DNA of 15,561 bases. It comes from RGIG3009 sp045590855 (GTDB lineage: Bacteria; Bacillota; Clostridia; Oscillospirales; Acutalibacteraceae). The notes beneath the pieces were generated by a model. That model made no database searches, was not told the DNA's origin, and saw nothing but the letters and a program-made list of their open reading frames with translations. Within the stretch, counting starts at the first letter, position 1; every line of letters begins with the position of its first letter. The stretch spans positions 1 through 15,561 of the forward strand of contig JAZNRV010000059.1 of the NCBI GenBank assembly GCA_045590855.1. Direction: 5' to 3'. The position numbers were made by a program, and so were the translations under genes. Below are positions 13,134 to 15,561 of the stretch, in pieces.

Positions 13134-13561
13134 AAGGCGTTCAAATCGTCAATCAGTTGCGGCATAGCTTCCACCAACAAGGACAAACACGTGCGATAAG
13201 TTGCCAAATTTCTGCCGTAGGGGTCGGGAATGCCGGCACCGACAATTAAAATTTTTTCGGGGTCAACACCGTATTGAAACGCCAAGGTAACACCGTGTTC
13301 GGGAGAAAGTGCAACAAAAACGTCGGTGTTTTGTACGATTTCGGGGGTGAGTTGACGGGAGCGATGTGCAGAAATGTCAAACCCCAGTTCTTTCATGGCG
13401 GTTACGGCGTGTTCGGAAGCGGGTGTGCCGTCGTACGTGCCGGTTCCCGCACCGGAAACCGTATGTTGCGTAATGCCACGCGTGTTTAGCTCTTGCCGCA
13501 GTAATTCTTCCAACATAGGACTGCGGCATATATTGCCGGTACAGACACATAATATTTTCAC
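13130..13561 (-). CDS. Low-molecular-weight protein phosphatase
   Basis: Cysteine-based phosphatase of the LMW-PTP fold. The 143-residue protein has the catalytic P-loop CTGNICR at residues 7-13 (Cys7 nucleophile, Arg13) and the general acid Asp113 in IPDPYG. Residue 11, which is Thr in the arginine phosphatase YwlE and Ile in tyrosine phosphatases, is Ile here, pointing to phosphotyrosine. The protein starts with GTG at 13561, six bases after AAGGGGGA. It is the first gene of an operon with rimI (four-base overlap) and tsaD. The substrate is unknown; roles in Clostridia include dephosphorylating tyrosine-kinase targets of surface polysaccharide synthesis, but no such genes are nearby. Confidence 0.88.
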   Translation of the reverse strand: MKILCVCTGNICRSPMLEELLRQELNTRGITQHTVSGAGTGTYDGTPASEHAVTAMKELGFDISAHRSRQLTPEIVQNTDVFVALSPEHGVTLAFQYGVDPEKILIVGAGIPDPYGRNLATYRTCLSLLVEAMPQLIDDLNAL

Positions 13562-13594
13562 ACAAATCCCCCTTTTTATCGCGAGTGTACTTCT

Positions 13595-13623
13595 ATTATA
13601 ACGAAGAAACTTTAAAAGTACAA
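13595..13623 (-). promoter_or_regulatory. Promoter of the phosphatase-rimI-tsaD operon
   Basis: On the minus strand TTGTAC (13618-13623) and consensus TATAAT (13595-13600) are 17 bases apart. A small palindrome ACTTT-A-AAAGT (13609-13619) lies in the spacer and could be an operator. The GTG start is about 33 bases downstream of the -10. Confidence 0.65.
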
Positions 13624-13626
13624 CAG

Positions 13627-13643
13627 TTTTTATACTATAAAAA
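13627..13643 (+). promoter_or_regulatory. Perfect AT palindrome containing the probable amylase -10
   Basis: TTTTTATA and TATAAAAA (8-base arms, one-base centre) enclose TATACT (13631-13636), a -10-like hexamer placed 22 bases before the amylase ATG. No good -35 is visible at 16-18 bases. The symmetry may reflect an operator, or simply overlapping promoter elements in this divergent region. Confidence 0.4.
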
Positions 13644-13658
13644 GAAAGGTGATTCAGT

Positions 13659-15521
13659 ATGGCGTTGTTTTTCTCTCGTGATCAAGCGTATCGAAATCCG
13701 GTTGGTGCAGTGGCTCAAAATACAAGCGTGGCTTTTCGGATTTGTTTACCCAGAATGTGGGGGTGTTCCGCGGCGTGGCTTGTTCACCATGCGGGGAACG
13801 AGTCCGCCGAGTGGGACGGTATGTTTTGGGCGGGAGAAGACGGACAAGGCAACGAGTGGTGGGAGTGCCATTACACACCTAGCAAAGCCGAAGTATATTG
13901 GTATCGTTTTGTGATAGATACCAAAGACGGTCGACGTTTTTTGGTGCGCAAAGCAGATGCTACGGCGGATGTTTGGGAAAACGAGGGCGCCGAATGGCAG
14001 TTGACGTGTTATGACAAAGAATTTGCGACACCGGATTGGTTGGCGGGCGGGGTGATGTATCAAATTTTTCCTGACCGTTTTGCTAAGAGCGGTGTTGTGC
14101 AAGAAAAGGTGCCGTCTGACCGCGTTTTGCGACAAGACTGGGGAGGACAGCCCGAATGGCGGCCCGATGCGAACGGTGTGGTGCGAAACAACGACTTTTT
14201 TGGCGGGAATTTGCGGGGAATACAAGAAAAATTACCGTACCTTAAACGTTTGGGGGTGACGTGCTTATATCTTAACCCTATTTTTGAGGCACATTCCAAT
14301 CACCGTTATGACACCGCAAATTATAAGCGCATTGACCCGTTGTTGGGAACACAAAACGATTTTGAAGAATTGGCAAAAAAAGCAAACGAAATGGGAATGC
14401 GCGTGATTTTGGACGGTGTATTCAGCCATACGGGAGCGGACAGCGTGTATTTTAACAAACATGGACGGTACGATGAAATTGGTGCGTACCAGTCACAGCA
14501 ATCCCCGTATTCTTCGTGGTATCGGTTTTCAAAGTGGCCGACAGACTATGCTTCGTGGTGGGGGTTTGAGACGTTGCCGGAGGTAGACGAGTTGAATCCG
14601 TCGTTTGTGGAATATGTTTTGGGAAAAGAAGGCGTTGTGCGACAGTGGATACGTGCGGGTGCCGCGGGTTGGCGTTTGGACGTTGCCGACGAGTTGCCGG
14701 ATGCGTTTTTAGAACGGTTGCGGACGGCGGTAAAGCGATGCAATGCCGAGGCGGTGATTATTGGTGAAGTGTGGGAAGATGCGAGCAACAAATACAGTTG
14801 GGGAGAGCATCGGCGGTTTTTGTTGGGCAAGGAACTGGATAGTGTGATGAATTATCCGTTTCGTGGGGCGATTTTGGAGTATCTGCGCGGGGGAGAAGCG
14901 AGCGAGTTTTTTAATTTGGTGGAAAACATTTTGGAAAACTATCCGCCGCAGACGATTCGCCTTTTGATGAATTCCCTGGGGACGCACGATACCGAGCGGG
15001 CTATTACGCTGTTGGCGGGACAAGAGTGCCACGGGCGAGGACGGGAATGGCAAGCAAACACAAAGATGACCGCAGAACAGCAAAACCGTGGTGTGAAGTT
15101 GATGAAACTCGCTTCGTTGTTGCAGTACACGTTGCCGGGAGTGCCGTGCCTGTATTACGGTGACGAGCGGGGAATGGAAGGGTACAAAGACCCTCTTAAC
15201 CGCGGGTGTTTTCCTTGGCAAGAGAGCGAAGGAGAGTTAGTTGCGTGGTTTGAGCGATTGGGTGCGATACGGGCGGCGTGTCCCGCGTTGGGCGAAGGTG
15301 CTTTTCAATGTATATATAAAGAGAAGCGCGTGGTAATGTTTGAAAGGTGCGCGGAGAAAAACGTCGTTTGCTGTGCGGTGAATCCGACGGAGGAAAACAA
15401 AACCATACCGATAAAAGAAAACGACTGGGAAATATTAGCCGGCGAAGCGAAAATTGACGGTCAAAATCTCTATTTAAATGCGCTTTCGGGAGTGATTTTA
15501 GGGGCAAAACCAACAAAATGA
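13659..15521 (+). CDS. GH13 alpha-glucan hydrolase (neopullulanase/cyclomaltodextrinase type)
   Basis: Retaining alpha-amylase-family enzyme predicted to hydrolyse alpha-1,4 links of maltodextrins, cyclodextrins or pullulan-derived oligosaccharides. The 620-residue protein has an N-terminal beta domain (about 1-120, CBM34-like position) seen in neopullulanase-type enzymes, then the catalytic barrel with VMYQIFPDRF (132-141), HRYDTANY (215-222), DGVFSHTG (252-259), the nucleophile Asp341 in GWRLDVADE, the acid/base Glu370 in IGEVWE and Asp444 in GTHDTER, followed by a C-terminal beta domain. All three catalytic residues are present. No signal peptide is visible, so it is cytoplasmic and probably acts on imported or stored glucan. 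AAAGGTGA (13645-13652) precedes the ATG. Exact specificity cannot be read from sequence. Confidence 0.92.
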   Translation: MALFFSRDQAYRNPVGAVAQNTSVAFRICLPRMWGCSAAWLVHHAGNESAEWDGMFWAGEDGQGNEWWECHYTPSKAEVYWYRFVIDTKDGRRFLVRKADATADVWENEGAEWQLTCYDKEFATPDWLAGGVMYQIFPDRFAKSGVVQEKVPSDRVLRQDWGGQPEWRPDANGVVRNNDFFGGNLRGIQEKLPYLKRLGVTCLYLNPIFEAHSNHRYDTANYKRIDPLLGTQNDFEELAKKANEMGMRVILDGVFSHTGADSVYFNKHGRYDEIGAYQSQQSPYSSWYRFSKWPTDYASWWGFETLPEVDELNPSFVEYVLGKEGVVRQWIRAGAAGWRLDVADELPDAFLERLRTAVKRCNAEAVIIGEVWEDASNKYSWGEHRRFLLGKELDSVMNYPFRGAILEYLRGGEASEFFNLVENILENYPPQTIRLLMNSLGTHDTERAITLLAGQECHGRGREWQANTKMTAEQQNRGVKLMKLASLLQYTLPGVPCLYYGDERGMEGYKDPLNRGCFPWQESEGELVAWFERLGAIRAACPALGEGAFQCIYKEKRVVMFERCAEKNVVCCAVNPTEENKTIPIKENDWEILAGEAKIDGQNLYLNALSGVILGAKPTK

Positions 15522-15551
15522 AAAAAATCCTAAAAAACCCGAAAAAAAGTG

Positions 15552-15557
15552 TTGACA
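15552..15557 (+). promoter_or_regulatory. Consensus -35 hexamer at the window edge
   Basis: TTGACA lies 30 bases after the amylase stop; its -10 would be beyond the window. It suggests a separate promoter for the next rightward gene. I see no intrinsic terminator in 15522-15561. Confidence 0.4.
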
Positions 15558-15561
15558 AAGG

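Overview
This 15.6 kb window carries 18 protein genes with almost no spare sequence and no mobile element, CRISPR array or RNA gene that I can see. It looks like the chromosome of a member of Clostridia (Bacillota), perhaps gut-associated. The evidence is the parA-parB pair, Gram-positive style Shine-Dalgarno sequences, a bL27 with an N-terminal extension next to its processing protease Prp, Mini-RNase III, a QueT deazapurine transporter, meso-diaminopimelate dehydrogenase and Firmicute-like promoters. The exact family cannot be fixed from sequence reading alone.

Layout. 1-215: a terminator and promoter ahead of a rightward run parA, parB, serS, queT (216-3761). These are chromosome segregation, seryl-tRNA synthetase and a queuosine-precursor transporter; queT is preceded by a compact preQ1-type riboswitch. 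3770-4552 leftward: a membrane acyltransferase of the DUF1624 type, converging on queT through one shared hairpin. 4672-6371 rightward: a DUF554 membrane protein followed closely by ddh of the lysine/peptidoglycan pathway. 6388-7521 rightward: a textbook promoter, an L21-type mRNA leader, rplU-prp-rpmA and a terminator. 7613-9280 rightward: obg and mrnC, both concerned with ribosome assembly or rRNA processing. 9319-9674 rightward: a one-gene unit for acyl carrier protein with its own promoter and terminator. 9678-11581 leftward: a one-gene unit for GTP-type PEP carboxykinase. 11631-13623 leftward: a three-gene operon, low-molecular-weight protein phosphatase, rimI and tsaD. 13659-15521 rightward: a cytoplasmic GH13 alpha-glucan hydrolase. 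The window ends on a -35-like hexamer for the next gene.

Functionally this is a core housekeeping region: translation and ribosome assembly (serS, rplU, prp, rpmA, obg, mrnC, rimI, tsaD), tRNA modification (queT, tsaD), segregation (parAB), cell wall precursor supply (ddh), lipid synthesis (acp) and central carbon metabolism (pckG, amylase).

I do not see a large undescribed system. The most interesting signal is the queT leader. It has a class-I-like preQ1 aptamer core, with the pseudoknot partner inside the ribosome binding site, but an extra GAAA-capped hairpin is inserted in the loop where preQ1 class II riboswitches carry theirs. Secondary leads are a possible Shine-Dalgarno switch ahead of obg, a phosphatase whose specificity residue is of the tyrosine rather than the arginine type, the DUF554-ddh pairing, and a 13-base near-palindrome shared by the two divergent intergenic regions.
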